Assembly (NCBI GenBank): GCA_023419605.1 | Contig: JAEZXR010000061.1 | Location: forward strand, 1 to 64,000 | Direction: 5' to 3' | DNA from: Bacillota bacterium | GTDB taxonomy: Bacteria > Bacillota > Clostridia > Acetivibrionales > JAEZXR01 | DNA: 64,000 nucleotides | Shown here: positions 52,121 to 60,279 of the stretch, one piece after another | Position numbering within the stretch: the first letter of the stretch is position 1 | How the letters are laid out: each line of letters opens with the position of its first letter | Made by a program: the position numbers and the translations under genes | Notes under the pieces: generated by a model | The model's input: the letters and a program-made list of their open reading frames with translations, nothing else | What the model was told of the DNA's origin: nothing | Database searches by the model: none

Positions 52121-54367
52121 ATGTTTTCTTTGAGGAATAGCAGTGCAATATCCCGTAAAAAGTTTAAAAAGTATTTTCACAACGACACGTTCCAGAGGAT
52201 ACTTATTGGTGTAATTACCCTTTTAGTGGCTTTTGTACTGGTTGAAACGGGTGCGGCGCCCATAAAGTACAAAATTTCCGCAGGTACTGCGTCCGTTTAT
52301 GATATCAATGCGCCCAGAGATATTGAAAACAAGTTGAAGACCGAACAGAATGCCCGGGCGGCTGCCGCAGCCGTGAAGCCTGTAATGAAAGAAAATAGCT
52401 CTGCTTCTGCGGAGGTATATAAAAGTATGGACGATTTCATAGCTTTGATTGAAGAAGCTAGGAAGTCCGTAATGAAAAAGATGGAAGAGTCGGGAATTGG
52501 AAAAAAGGAGGAGGCATACAAACAACGTCTGGAGACGGAGCAGGAGCAGGTGATGGGAAAAGTGACGGAGGGGGTTAAAAGCCTGAATATTCCCCTGTCT
52601 CCCGAACAGGTTCGTTATATGATCGCTAAGGCCGGTGATGAAGAGGTCTCCGCCTTCAGTAAGGCTTCAAGAGACATTATTACGAATGCAATGAAGGATG
52701 ATATAACGGAAGAAAGCCTGGTTAACAAGGTGAATCTGGTACAAAACGAGTTTCAGTCAAGAGAACTTAACCAGGAACTGAAAAACATCGGAGGCATACT
52801 GGTAAAGGCAATACTGAAGCCCAACCGGACTGTTGATGAGGATGCAACGAGAAAGAGACAAGAAGAGGCCTTTAAAAGACAGGATAATGTTGTTAAAATA
52901 TTAAAAGGGGAAAGAATCGTCAGTAATGGAGAGATTGTAACAGAAGACAAACTTGGAATTCTGGAAGAGCTTAACCTTCTTGAGACGACCCGCCGGTTCG
53001 ATTTTCCCTTTGCGTCGGGTATCCTGTTGATACTGCTTTTACTTGGCCTGGTACTGATTCTCTATATGCAAAATTTTTGCAAACAAATTCTGAACAACAG
53101 GGATGATGTCCTTATACTATGCCTTATGGTCCTCCTTACGCTGACGATAGCGCGGTGGGTAGGCTTGTATTCACCATTGGCCATTCCGATATTCATTGCT
53201 TCCATGTCGTTAGCCGTACTGCTGGACTTAAAGCTTTCCATCATGGTAAATCTGGTATTGACCGTCGCTATAGCACTCATGACAAAAGGAAGTTTAAACT
53301 TTATCTACATGTCCATGATCAGCGGAACGCTGTCTGCTTTTCTTGTTTCCAAAGCCAACCAGAGAAGCCGGCTGTCCATGGCGGGTATCGTAATCGGACT
53401 GGTAAATGCTGTTGTAATCGTATGCTTTGGCATGATTAATAAAAGCGGTATTGCAGAAATCGGAAGAGATGCTTTAATCGTCTTTCTCAATGGAGTTGTA
53501 TGTATTATACTTACCATCGGAATGTTGCCTTTCTGGGAAAGTACCTTTAATGTCATTACACCGCTAAAGCTGCTGGAAATCGCAAACCCGAACCAACCGC
53601 TGCTTAAGCGGCTGTTAATGGAAGCTCCCGGGACCTATCACCATAGTCTGATGGTAGGAAACCTGGCAGAGGTAGCCACTGAAGCAATCGGAGGGAATGC
53701 CCTGCTGGCAAGAGTGGGCGCCTATTTTCACGATGTAGGCAAGCTGGCGAGGCCGAACTTTTTTAAGGAAAACCAGATGTCGGAAAATCCCCATGATCGG
53801 ATTACGCCGAATCTTAGTACCCTTATTATCACCTCCCATACTTCCGATGGGGTAGAACTTGCCAAAAAACATAAGATTCCATTGGCGATACGGGATATCA
53901 TCAGCCAGCATCATGGCACGACCCTGGTGGCTTATTTCTACCACAAAGCCAAAAAAGGTGACAAGGGCGAGCTGGTGAGGCCGGAGAACTTCCGTTACGA
54001 GGGTCCCAGACCTTCTTCCAAGGAAGCTGCGGTGGTTATGCTGGCGGATGCGGTGGAGGCTGCGGTCCGTTCCATGGCAGACCGGACAGAGGGGAAAATT
54101 GAAGGACTCGTCAGAAAAATTATAAAAGACAAACTGGATGACGGGCAGCTGGATTTGTGCGAGCTTACGCTAAAGGATATGGATATTATCGCAAAATCAT
54201 TTATGAGAGTATTCAGCGGATTCTTCCATGAAAGGCAGCAATACCCGGAAATACGGGTAAAAGAGCGGGAATCTGATATACTAACGGTAGTGGATTTCGT
54301 TGAGGCGAGCAGCGAAGAAAGCGGTGAACAGGGAGAAAGGAAAATAGCAAATGGCAATCTTGATTGA
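52121..54367 (+). CDS. pgpH: 7TM-HD c-di-AMP phosphodiesterase PgpH
   Basis: Membrane HD-domain protein that degrades cyclic di-AMP in related Firmicutes. 748 residues: membrane segment about 30-48, long extracellular 7TMR-HDED domain (about 60-290), seven membrane segments (about 305-490), and a cytoplasmic HD domain with GTYHHSLMVGNLAE (about 505), the HD pair in AYFHDVGKLARP (about 534) and ISQHHGTTLVAYF (about 591). GGGGGAAGTCTA before ATG. The ybeY start lies 17 bp inside its end. Confidence 0.94.
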   Translation: MFSLRNSSAISRKKFKKYFHNDTFQRILIGVITLLVAFVLVETGAAPIKYKISAGTASVYDINAPRDIENKLKTEQNARAAAAAVKPVMKENSSASAEVYKSMDDFIALIEEARKSVMKKMEESGIGKKEEAYKQRLETEQEQVMGKVTEGVKSLNIPLSPEQVRYMIAKAGDEEVSAFSKASRDIITNAMKDDITEESLVNKVNLVQNEFQSRELNQELKNIGGILVKAILKPNRTVDEDATRKRQEEAFKRQDNVVKILKGERIVSNGEIVTEDKLGILEELNLLETTRRFDFPFASGILLILLLLGLVLILYMQNFCKQILNNRDDVLILCLMVLLTLTIARWVGLYSPLAIPIFIASMSLAVLLDLKLSIMVNLVLTVAIALMTKGSLNFIYMSMISGTLSAFLVSKANQRSRLSMAGIVIGLVNAVVIVCFGMINKSGIAEIGRDALIVFLNGVVCIILTIGMLPFWESTFNVITPLKLLEIANPNQPLLKRLLMEAPGTYHHSLMVGNLAEVATEAIGGNALLARVGAYFHDVGKLARPNFFKENQMSENPHDRITPNLSTLIITSHTSDGVELAKKHKIPLAIRDIISQHHGTTLVAYFYHKAKKGDKGELVRPENFRYEGPRPSSKEAAVVMLADAVEAAVRSMADRTEGKIEGLVRKIIKDKLDDGQLDLCELTLKDMDIIAKSFMRVFSGFFHERQQYPEIRVKERESDILTVVDFVEASSEESGEQGERKIANGNLD

Positions 54368-54836
54368 AAATATGCAGGACAAAACTGAGATAACGGAAAA
54401 GATAACGGATCTGTTGAAGAAGGCCATCGAACTCAGTCTACAGCAGGAAGGCTTTGACACTCCTTCGGAAATTAGTGTGCTGTTGGTGAATGATGAAGAA
54501 ATCCGGGAAATTAATCGGGAACAGAGAAATCTGGACAAGCCGACGGATGTCCTTTCATTCCCCCTGGTGGAGATGGAACAGGGGGAAATGCTGTCTAACG
54601 AAGGTGATTATGACTTGGACGAAAACTTGCTATTGCTGGGGGATATTGTAATTTCCATGGAGACAACGGAGCGTCAGGCGGGGGAATACGGTCACTCTCT
54701 GGAGCGGGAGCTTGCTTTTCTGGTGACTCATGGGGTGTTTCATCTTCTAGGGTATGACCATTTGGAAGAGCAAGAGGAACAGGTGATGATAGGAAAGCAG
54801 GAAGCTGTCTTGGAAGCTATGGGGCTTACTCGATAA
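54351..54836 (+). CDS. ybeY: endoribonuclease YbeY (rRNA maturation)
   Basis: Zinc-dependent RNase for 16S rRNA 3' maturation and ribosome quality control. 161 residues. NREQRNLDKPTDVLSFP (about 55-71) and the zinc motif HGVFHLLGYDH (H-x3-H-x5-H, about 127-137) are intact. Overlaps pgpH by 17 bp; GGGAGAAAGG upstream. Standard place after pgpH. Confidence 0.97.
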   Translation: MAILIENMQDKTEITEKITDLLKKAIELSLQQEGFDTPSEISVLLVNDEEIREINREQRNLDKPTDVLSFPLVEMEQGEMLSNEGDYDLDENLLLLGDIVISMETTERQAGEYGHSLERELAFLVTHGVFHLLGYDHLEEQEEQVMIGKQEAVLEAMGLTR

Positions 54837-54847
54837 GCGAAAAGGTT

Positions 54848-55546
54848 ATGAAAAATAAAAATCTGGTTGAAAGCTTTAACAACGCCGCAAACGGTATCAT
54901 TTATACGCTGAAGAATGAACGAAACATAAAGATTCATGTTGCAGCAGCAGCGGTTGTGCTGCTGTTGAGTCTTGTTTTTCAATTAAGTCGGGCGGAATTT
55001 TTGATTGTATGTCTCACCATAGGTTTTGTAATAGTATGTGAACTGTTTAACACAGCCATTGAAATCATCGTGGATATTATTGTAGATGTATATCATCCCA
55101 AGGCCAAGATGATTAAGGATATCGCTGCGGGCGCGGTACTTCTGTCCGCTTTTGTTTCGGTGGTTGTAGGGTACTTTATTTTTTTTGATCGAATGCGGAT
55201 GACAGTGGACCAGGGTATAAAAATTGCCAAACAAACGCCGATAAATATAACGGTTACTGCCCTTCTGATAACAATGATCGCTGTGCTGGCGTTAAAGGCA
55301 AAGCTGGGCAAAGGGACTCCATTCCACGGGGGAATGCCTAGTGGACATGCAGCGCTGGCATTTGCCATTGCTACGGCTGTGGCTTTATGGACAGAGGACT
55401 CGGGAGTGGCGATTCTGTGTGTCCTATTGGCGTTTCTTGTTATACAAAGTCGTTTGGAGGGTAAAATACATAATAAACTGGAATTGTTTGCAGGAGCTGT
55501 AATCGGCAGCTTGATTACACTACTGTTATTCCAGTTGTTTGTTTAA
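54848..55546 (+). CDS. diacylglycerol/undecaprenol kinase fused to a PAP2 phosphatase domain
   Basis: 232 residues. The first about 120 residues are a DgkA-type kinase with three membrane segments (SFNNAANGIIYTLKNERNIK; CELFNTAIEIIVDIIVD; AKMIKDIAAGAVL). The second half is a PAP2-type phosphatase: K-x-KLGKGTPFHGG, MPSGHAALAFA (about 160-170) and QSRLEGKIHNKLELFAG, i.e. SR-x5-H-x3-E with Glu in place of the usual Asp. Kinase and phosphatase for the same lipid carrier in one chain could balance undecaprenol and undecaprenyl phosphate. ATG 12 bp after ybeY. Confidence 0.9.
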   Translation: MKNKNLVESFNNAANGIIYTLKNERNIKIHVAAAAVVLLLSLVFQLSRAEFLIVCLTIGFVIVCELFNTAIEIIVDIIVDVYHPKAKMIKDIAAGAVLLSAFVSVVVGYFIFFDRMRMTVDQGIKIAKQTPINITVTALLITMIAVLALKAKLGKGTPFHGGMPSGHAALAFAIATAVALWTEDSGVAILCVLLAFLVIQSRLEGKIHNKLELFAGAVIGSLITLLLFQLFV

Positions 55547-55571
55547 TAAATTTGGGAGGAATAAGAATAAT

Positions 55572-55958
55572 ATGGAAGACAAGGAATTGATCAAACTGGC
55601 GCAGGAGAGCAAGGAAAAGGCTTATGTTCCTTATTCCCGGTTCAGAGTGGGCGCTGCTATAAAAACTGACAAAGGAAGTGTGTATACCGGTGCCAATATC
55701 GAAAATGTTTCTTACGGAGCAACAAACTGCGCCGAAAGAACAGCCGCTTTCAAGGCTGTTTTTGAAGGCGAGATAAAATTTGACACGGTGGCGATTGCCA
55801 GTGACAGTGAAGATTTTATCTATCCCTGCGGGATTTGCAGGCAGGTTCTAGCGGAGTTTGGAAGTGATGATTTAAAAATACTATGCAGCAACATAAAAGG
55901 CGAATATAGGGAGTATACACTGGGAGAACTGCTTCCGGGCGCTTTTAGAGAGTTTTAA
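55572..55958 (+). CDS. cdd: cytidine deaminase
   Basis: Deaminates cytidine and deoxycytidine for pyrimidine salvage. 128 residues, the homotetrameric small form. Zinc site: NCAERTA (about 52-58, catalytic Glu) and PCGICRQVLAEF (about 86-97). PYSRFRVGAA at the N-terminus. ATG at 55572 follows GGGAGGAATAAG; an upstream frame start lies inside the preceding gene. Standard order dgkA-cdd-era. Confidence 0.96.
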   Translation: MEDKELIKLAQESKEKAYVPYSRFRVGAAIKTDKGSVYTGANIENVSYGATNCAERTAAFKAVFEGEIKFDTVAIASDSEDFIYPCGICRQVLAEFGSDDLKILCSNIKGEYREYTLGELLPGAFREF

Positions 55959-55994
55959 GGCTTACTTTATAGAAAACACGGAGTGAAGAAAAGA

Positions 55995-56888
55995 ATGAGT
56001 TTCAAATCAGGGTTTGTAACAATTGTAGGAAGACCGAATGTAGGAAAATCCACGTTATTGAACAGGCTGGCAGGAGAGAAGATTGCAATTACCTCCGATA
56101 AGCCTCAAACCACCAGAAATACAATAAAAACCGTTATAACAACCGACGATAGTCAAATGATCTTCATGGATACTCCAGGCATGCACAAGCCGAAAACCAA
56201 GCTTGGAGAGTATATGGTTACCGTTGCCCGTGACACCTTGAGTGAGGTGGATGCGATATTATTTCTTGTTGAGGCTGCCGAATCCAAGCCTGGGGCGGGA
56301 GACCTGTTTATTATTGAGCAATTGAAGGAGCTAAAGACTCCTGTTTTTCTTATTATAAACAAGATTGATATTGTAAAGAAGGATCAATTACTTCCTACCA
56401 TTGCTGCATATACCAAAACAATGAACTTCAAAGGAGTTATTCCGATATCTGCGGCAAACAATCAGGGAATTGATATCGTTCTGGAGGAAATCAGGAAAGT
56501 TTTACCGGAGGGTCCAAAGTATTTTCCTGATGACATGCTGACAGACCAGCCGGAAAAAAATATCGTTGCTGAAATTATACGAGAAAAGATCCTCCGGTTG
56601 GTTAGTGATGAAGTACCCCACGGAATCGGGGTTGAGGTCCTTTCCTTCAAGGAAAGACCGACGGGCGGAATGATTGACATCCAGGTAAACATTTACTGTG
56701 AAAGAGATTCGCACAAGGGTATTCTCATCGGTAAGGAAGGGAAGATGCTGAAGAAGATCGGCACCTTTGCCAGAGAAGACGTTGAAAAATTTCTCGGGAC
56801 AAAGGTATTCATGCAGCTGTGGGTTAAGGTAAAACCAGACTGGAGAAATAGTGAAATGATGCTCAAAACACTGGGATATAAAAAATAG
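55995..56888 (+). CDS. era: GTPase Era
   Basis: Ras-like GTPase that checks 16S rRNA 3' end maturation. 297 residues. G1 GRPNVGKST (about 12-20), switch II DTPGMHKPK, G4 NKID (about 120), G5 SAANNQG; C-terminal KH domain with GILIGKEGKMLKKIG (about 232-246). I take the ATG at 55995 (MSFKSGFVTIVG) because it matches the family start; the GTG at 55983 overlaps the GGAG site. Confidence 0.97.
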   Translation: MSFKSGFVTIVGRPNVGKSTLLNRLAGEKIAITSDKPQTTRNTIKTVITTDDSQMIFMDTPGMHKPKTKLGEYMVTVARDTLSEVDAILFLVEAAESKPGAGDLFIIEQLKELKTPVFLIINKIDIVKKDQLLPTIAAYTKTMNFKGVIPISAANNQGIDIVLEEIRKVLPEGPKYFPDDMLTDQPEKNIVAEIIREKILRLVSDEVPHGIGVEVLSFKERPTGGMIDIQVNIYCERDSHKGILIGKEGKMLKKIGTFAREDVEKFLGTKVFMQLWVKVKPDWRNSEMMLKTLGYKK

Positions 56889-57044
56889 TGCAGATTGGCT
56901 ATTCAAAGAGTGATTAGTGATCAGTATGGTTGTAATCCATCGATGATACAAGAAAAATTTTTCAAGTATACAAAAGAGTTTTTGGTGTAACCTAATATTA
57001 ACAAACAATATTCTGCTAATGCTATAGGAGAATGTGAAAAATAT

Positions 57045-57213
57045 AGCGGTTCTTTTTTGCAGGCCGCTTGTTAAGGTAGCGTACTTTGATCCTTATAATA
57101 GCCAGCGGGTAAAACCCTCGGGTTTTGGGGCGGTTTGCCCACTGGATGAATTCAAATCCGAAGTACGATACCTAGAGCGCTACACGGGATGTAGCAAAAC
57201 TTATAGAACCGCT
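57045..57213 (+). repeat. composite repeat: family A element (copy 5) with nested family B element
   Basis: Outer stem AGCGGTTCT (57045-57053) with AGAACCGCT (57205-57213). TTTTTTGC follows the left stem; GTAGCAAAA then CTTAT precede the right stem, as in other family A copies. Inside lies a family B element with termini GGTAGCGTACTT (57075-57086) and AAGTACGATACC (57161-57172). An open frame of 89 codons across it (57034-57303) is not a gene. The rest of 56889-57271 holds nothing recognisable. Confidence 0.85.
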
Positions 57214-57271
57214 TTTTTCACAGCCTCCTATAAAAATCGCAAAGCAAAAGGTTACAAGGGGGATTACAGTC

Positions 57272-57412
57272 ATGTTAAAGGAATTTGCCTGGAGTGCATT
57301 TGAAAAGACTGGAAACATTGATGCCTACGTATTCTATAGAGAGATTCAGGAAAAAAACAGTCAGATTAGTGAAACAAAGGCTGCAGAACAAGAAGTTGCA
57401 ATAAGCAGTTAA
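57272..57412 (+). CDS. yqzL: YqzL-family small protein
   Basis: 46-residue protein beginning MLKEFAWSAFEKTGNIDAYV, very close to the YqzL family pattern (MLKxFxWxxFxxTGxIDxYL), with a short hydrophilic C-terminal tail. AAGGGGGATTACAGTC before ATG is a good ribosome binding site. It lies between era and recO, exactly where yqzL is in Bacillus. Function unknown. Too short for routine ORF cut-offs and easily missed. Confidence 0.85.
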   Translation: MLKEFAWSAFEKTGNIDAYVFYREIQEKNSQISETKAAEQEVAISS

Positions 57413-57579
57413 ACAACCGCAGGAAATATCTGCTTGCCCTGCCATGTTGTGCCTCGTATTGTGATTTTTTGATCTGTAATATTTGGGATACAGCATAAAG
57501 GATTTGCGTTCTAAACAAAACTATTTGGGCTATGCCTGAAGAAGATTTTGTTTGGACGCACCGGGAGGGTAGAAAGCCT

Positions 57580-58326
57580 ATGGGGTATGTTAAAACCGGG
57601 GGAGTAGTTATCCGGGAGGTTAATACAGGAGAAGCTGATAAGGTTGTAACCATTCTTACAAAATCACAAGGAAAGATATCAGGTTATGCAAAAGGGGCCA
57701 GAAGGCCGAAAAGCCCTCTGGTAGCCGGAACGCAGTTTCTTTGTTTCAGCGATTTTATGCTGTTTAGAGGCAAGGACATGTATAATATCAGCAGTTGTGA
57801 CGTGGTGGAATCCTTCTATGAAATCAGAAATGATATTGTAAAACTCACCCACACTGCACATATTACGGATATCATAAATGATGTAATGCAGGAAGAGCAG
57901 CCAGCGGGAAGGGTATTACAACTCTTTCTCAATACATTGCATATGCTGGCCAAAACAGATAAGCCACCGGAACTGATCACAAGGATTTTTGAACTTCGGT
58001 TCTTAAGCATACTCGGCTATGCACCTTATGTAAAAGAGTGCATGGAATGTGCTGAGGAGGATGCGGCAAACCTGTACTTTAGCTTCAAGAAATGCGGATT
58101 TATCTGTCAGAAATGTGTATTGACGGATAATGGGGCTATAAAAATATCGCCGGGAGCTGCAAGAACACTTCAGCATATTGTACACGCAAAGATGAAGGAG
58201 CTTTTTCATTTTTCCGTTTCACAAGAGGTGCTGAATGAGCTATCCAGGATATCTAAAAGGTATCTAAGGGACCGATTGGAAAAGGACTACACAAAGCTGG
58301 ATTTTCTAAAGGAATTAGGAGTTTAG
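57580..58326 (+). CDS. recO: DNA repair protein RecO
   Basis: Loads RecA with RecR during recombinational repair and replication fork restart. 248 residues: N-terminal OB fold (GYVKTGGVVIREVNTGEADK, about 2-21), helical C-terminal part, and a four-cysteine zinc finger (CMECAEED ... CGFICQKC, about 153-180). ATG at 57580 is preceded by GGGAGGG and gives the family N-terminus; the longer frame from 57532 is not supported. A 160-bp palindrome starts at its stop codon. Confidence 0.94.
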   Translation: MGYVKTGGVVIREVNTGEADKVVTILTKSQGKISGYAKGARRPKSPLVAGTQFLCFSDFMLFRGKDMYNISSCDVVESFYEIRNDIVKLTHTAHITDIINDVMQEEQPAGRVLQLFLNTLHMLAKTDKPPELITRIFELRFLSILGYAPYVKECMECAEEDAANLYFSFKKCGFICQKCVLTDNGAIKISPGAARTLQHIVHAKMKELFHFSVSQEVLNELSRISKRYLRDRLEKDYTKLDFLKELGV

Positions 58327-58484
58327 GAATGGCTGAATAATAAAACCGGATTCTTGAACGAGGGATTTTTCGTCAGTACAAGGCGGAGAAAGGCGCAATA
58401 ATTGGGTTTATTGCAACTGACGACAACGCAGTAATGACGAAAAATAACCGGTCAAGAATCGGAATTTATTATTCGGCCATTCCT
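58325..58484. repeat. 160-bp near-perfect palindromic element after recO
   Basis: The arms begin AGGAATGGC and end GCCATTCCT. Left words GAATAATAAA, GATTCTTGA and ATTTTTCGTCA recur inverted on the right as TGACGAAAAAT, TCAAGAATC and TTTATTATTC, so arms of about 70 bp pair with few mismatches; tip words GCAATAA and TTATTGC also pair. No frame or transposase inside. Likely a non-autonomous palindromic mobile element or a very large terminator. Confidence 0.85.
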
Positions 58485-58550
58485 TAGTATTTTCAAAGTA
58501 ACAAAATAGGAAGAAGACTGACAAGCGGCCTTCTTCCTATTTTTACTATA

Positions 58551-58922
58551 CTATATCCTTTTTCCGCAGCGGGGGCAAAAGCTGAAACTAGAGTCAACCG
58601 GCTGGCCGCAGCTGCTACAGGCATTGTAAGCAGCATAAGCATGTACGCTGTGCAGATGTTCACTCCGTATATCAGGATTACGGCCGCTTTCAAATTCGGA
58701 GCCGATGGTAGGGTCCAATTCATAAAGAGTTCCGCAGCAGGCGGCTTTTACATAATATTTTTTATTCCATCGGAAAATCGGAATAAAAAATATATGGAAA
58801 TAGGAATAGGTTTTGAATACTTCATATCGAGTGTAGGCGCCGCAAGAGGGGCATATGGCATTATTGTATGTCCCCAGGGGTTTATGGCCTTCATTGATGC
58901 CGAAAATTCCTATAAAAAACAT
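58551..58922 (-). CDS. zinc-ribbon protein
   Basis: 123 residues with three paired-cysteine sites: AICPSCGAYTRYEV (about 23-36), AACCGTLYELD (about 60-70) and a C-terminal CSSCGQPVDSSFSFCPRCGK ribbon (about 102-121). No catalytic domain or membrane segment. Resembles small zinc-ribbon proteins of unknown function that are frequent in Clostridia. GGAGTTGTGAACT precedes the ATG. The opposite-strand frame across it is a shadow. The gap 58923-59149 shows no gene. Confidence 0.8.
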   Translation of the reverse strand: MFFIGIFGINEGHKPLGTYNNAICPSCGAYTRYEVFKTYSYFHIFFIPIFRWNKKYYVKAACCGTLYELDPTIGSEFESGRNPDIRSEHLHSVHAYAAYNACSSCGQPVDSSFSFCPRCGKRI

Positions 58923-59149
58923 AGTTCACAACTCCTGCATTTTGAGTTTGGTGGTATTAGTCCTATTATATATTCTTTACATCGTAAGTTCCATATTATT
59001 TATTATAAAAATTATCCTAGAGCTAAAGTAAAAACAAGACCTAGAACCATGAATACTGGTAAAGCGGAATTTATCTGGAAAAAGTTACATGTGAAGTGCG
59101 ATTATGATAAAATAATCTCTGTGAGAATATGAGGTAGGGGTGAGAAAAC

Positions 59150-59692
59150 ATGCGAGTTTTTATTGCAATTGAGTTTACAGACGATATAAAGCAGTTTCTA
59201 TGGGAAAAGCAGCAGGAGGTCAAGAAGTATTGTACAAAGGGGAATTTTACCTATAAGGAAAACTTCCACCTGACGTTACGATTTATTGGAGAGGTGGAGC
59301 AAAAGGAGCTTTTGAAGCTTAGAGCAGCCATTGACGAAGCCGCATCATCGGAGAGCCCTTTTGAGCTGGTGCTTGAAAAACTGGGACAATTTCCAAGGGG
59401 CAGCCGGAGAATCCTATGGATAGGGCTAAAACACAGCGGGAAGCTGCAACAGTTATACCAGACGCTTGAAAACACATTGGAGCGACAGGGGTATGAAAAA
59501 GAGGAGAGAGGATACAATGCACACATAACGCTTGGGAGGGAAGTTCAGGTTGAGAACCTTGAAGTCCTGGATAAAGATGTTGTAATTGAACCACAGGTGC
59601 TTTTTGTTAAAGGAATCTCCCTTATGGAAAGTGCCCGGGTAGAGGGAAGATTGACGTATCGACCCATCTATACGGCAAGTTTTAGTAAATAG
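59150..59692 (+). CDS. thpR: RNA 2',3'-cyclic phosphodiesterase ThpR
   Basis: 2H phosphoesterase acting on RNA 2',3'-cyclic ends (formerly 2'-5' RNA ligase). 180 residues with both catalytic H-x-T-x motifs: NFHLTLRFIGEV (about 41-52) and YNAHITLGREV (about 122-132). MRVFIAIEF start is typical. GAGGTAGGGGTGAGAAAAC before ATG. Confidence 0.94.
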   Translation: MRVFIAIEFTDDIKQFLWEKQQEVKKYCTKGNFTYKENFHLTLRFIGEVEQKELLKLRAAIDEAASSESPFELVLEKLGQFPRGSRRILWIGLKHSGKLQQLYQTLENTLERQGYEKEERGYNAHITLGREVQVENLEVLDKDVVIEPQVLFVKGISLMESARVEGRLTYRPIYTASFSK

Positions 59693-59745
59693 AAAAAAAG
59701 TATAAAACCGCCGGCTAAATCCGGTAGTTTTTACAAACAGGTAAT

Positions 59746-59777
59746 AAAAAAGAGAGATATAAAATCTCTCTTTTTTT
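59746..59777. terminator. bidirectional terminator between thpR and tRNA-Leu
   Basis: AAAAAAGAGAGAT (59746-59758) pairs with ATCTCTCTTTTTT (59764-59776), 5-nt loop; the T run on either strand serves thpR (plus) and the tRNA gene (minus). Confidence 0.9.
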
Positions 59778-59858
59778 GGTGCGGTCGATGGGACTTGAAC
59801 CCATACGGTCTCCCACACGCCCCTCAAACGTGCGCGTCTGCCATTCCGCCACGACCGC
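59777..59858 (-). tRNA. tRNA-Leu (anticodon GAG), copy 1
   Basis: Read on the minus strand: acceptor GCGGTCG pairs with CGACCGC; anticodon stem CACGT/GCGTG holds loop TTGAGGG, giving anticodon GAG for CUC/CUU; long variable arm (GGGAGACCG) typical of leucine tRNA; T loop GGGTTCAAGTCCC; CCA is encoded (59777-59779). Confidence 0.96.
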
Positions 59859-59901
59859 ATTACTATGAACTTTTATTCGCAGTTTCGCAACCGCAAAAAC
59901 A

Positions 59902-59930
59902 ATTATACTCGCAAGAAGACATTATGTCAA
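59902..59930 (-). promoter_or_regulatory. promoter of tRNA-Leu copy 1
   Basis: On the minus strand TTGACA (59930-59925), 17-bp spacer, TATAAT (59907-59902). Both hexamers are consensus. Confidence 0.92.
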
Positions 59931-60009
59931 TACTTTTTTTGAAAGAGTTTTTAAAAGCTGAAAGCGGCTCTTGTAAAAAAGTAAAAGCTACTGTTTTAAC
60001 AGCAGCTTT

Positions 60010-60092
60010 TGGTGCGAAGAGTGGGACTTGAACCCACACGGTCTCCCACACGCCCCTCAAACGTGCGCGTCTGCCAGTTCCGCCATCCTCGC
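60010..60092 (-). tRNA. tRNA-Leu (anticodon GAG), copy 2
   Basis: Acceptor GCGAGGA pairs with TCTTCGC (one G-U); same anticodon arm, variable arm and T loop as copy 1, same GAG anticodon; CCA encoded (60010-60012). The acceptor stem differs from copy 1 in compensating fashion. Confidence 0.96.
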
Positions 60093-60117
60093 ATTTAATT
60101 CCGAATCAGCAAAAACA

Positions 60118-60146
60118 ATTATACTAGCAGCCTATAGCTATGTCAA
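60118..60146 (-). promoter_or_regulatory. promoter of tRNA-Leu copy 2
   Basis: On the minus strand TTGACA (60146-60141), 17-bp spacer, TATAAT (60123-60118), consensus like the copy 1 promoter, with similar flanks. Confidence 0.92.
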
Positions 60147-60204
60147 TACTTTTTTGAATAAAATTTAGAAGGTTTTTTTAGCAGACTTGGAGTTATAATA
60201 ATTG

Positions 60205-60245
60205 TTGAATAATAGTGAAAGTGCTGTTACAATTAATTGTAACAG
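60205..60245 (+). promoter_or_regulatory. promoter overlapped by a perfect 22-bp operator palindrome
   Basis: TTGAAT (60205-60210), 17-bp spacer, TACAAT (60228-60233). A perfect palindrome with half-site CTGTTACAATT spans 60224-60245 and covers the -10, so a bound dimeric repressor would block RNA polymerase. The regulator is not encoded nearby. Confidence 0.8.
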
Positions 60246-60279
60246 AATTATACAATACTTAAATAAAGGGGAATGATGG

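Noticed and set aside
57034..57303. 89-codon frame between era and yqzL
   Set aside because: Almost wholly made of the composite repeat 57045-57213; the real gene is the short yqzL frame.
58641..59132. 163-codon plus-strand frame
   Set aside because: Antisense to the zinc-ribbon gene whose cysteine pairs and ribosome binding site are convincing.
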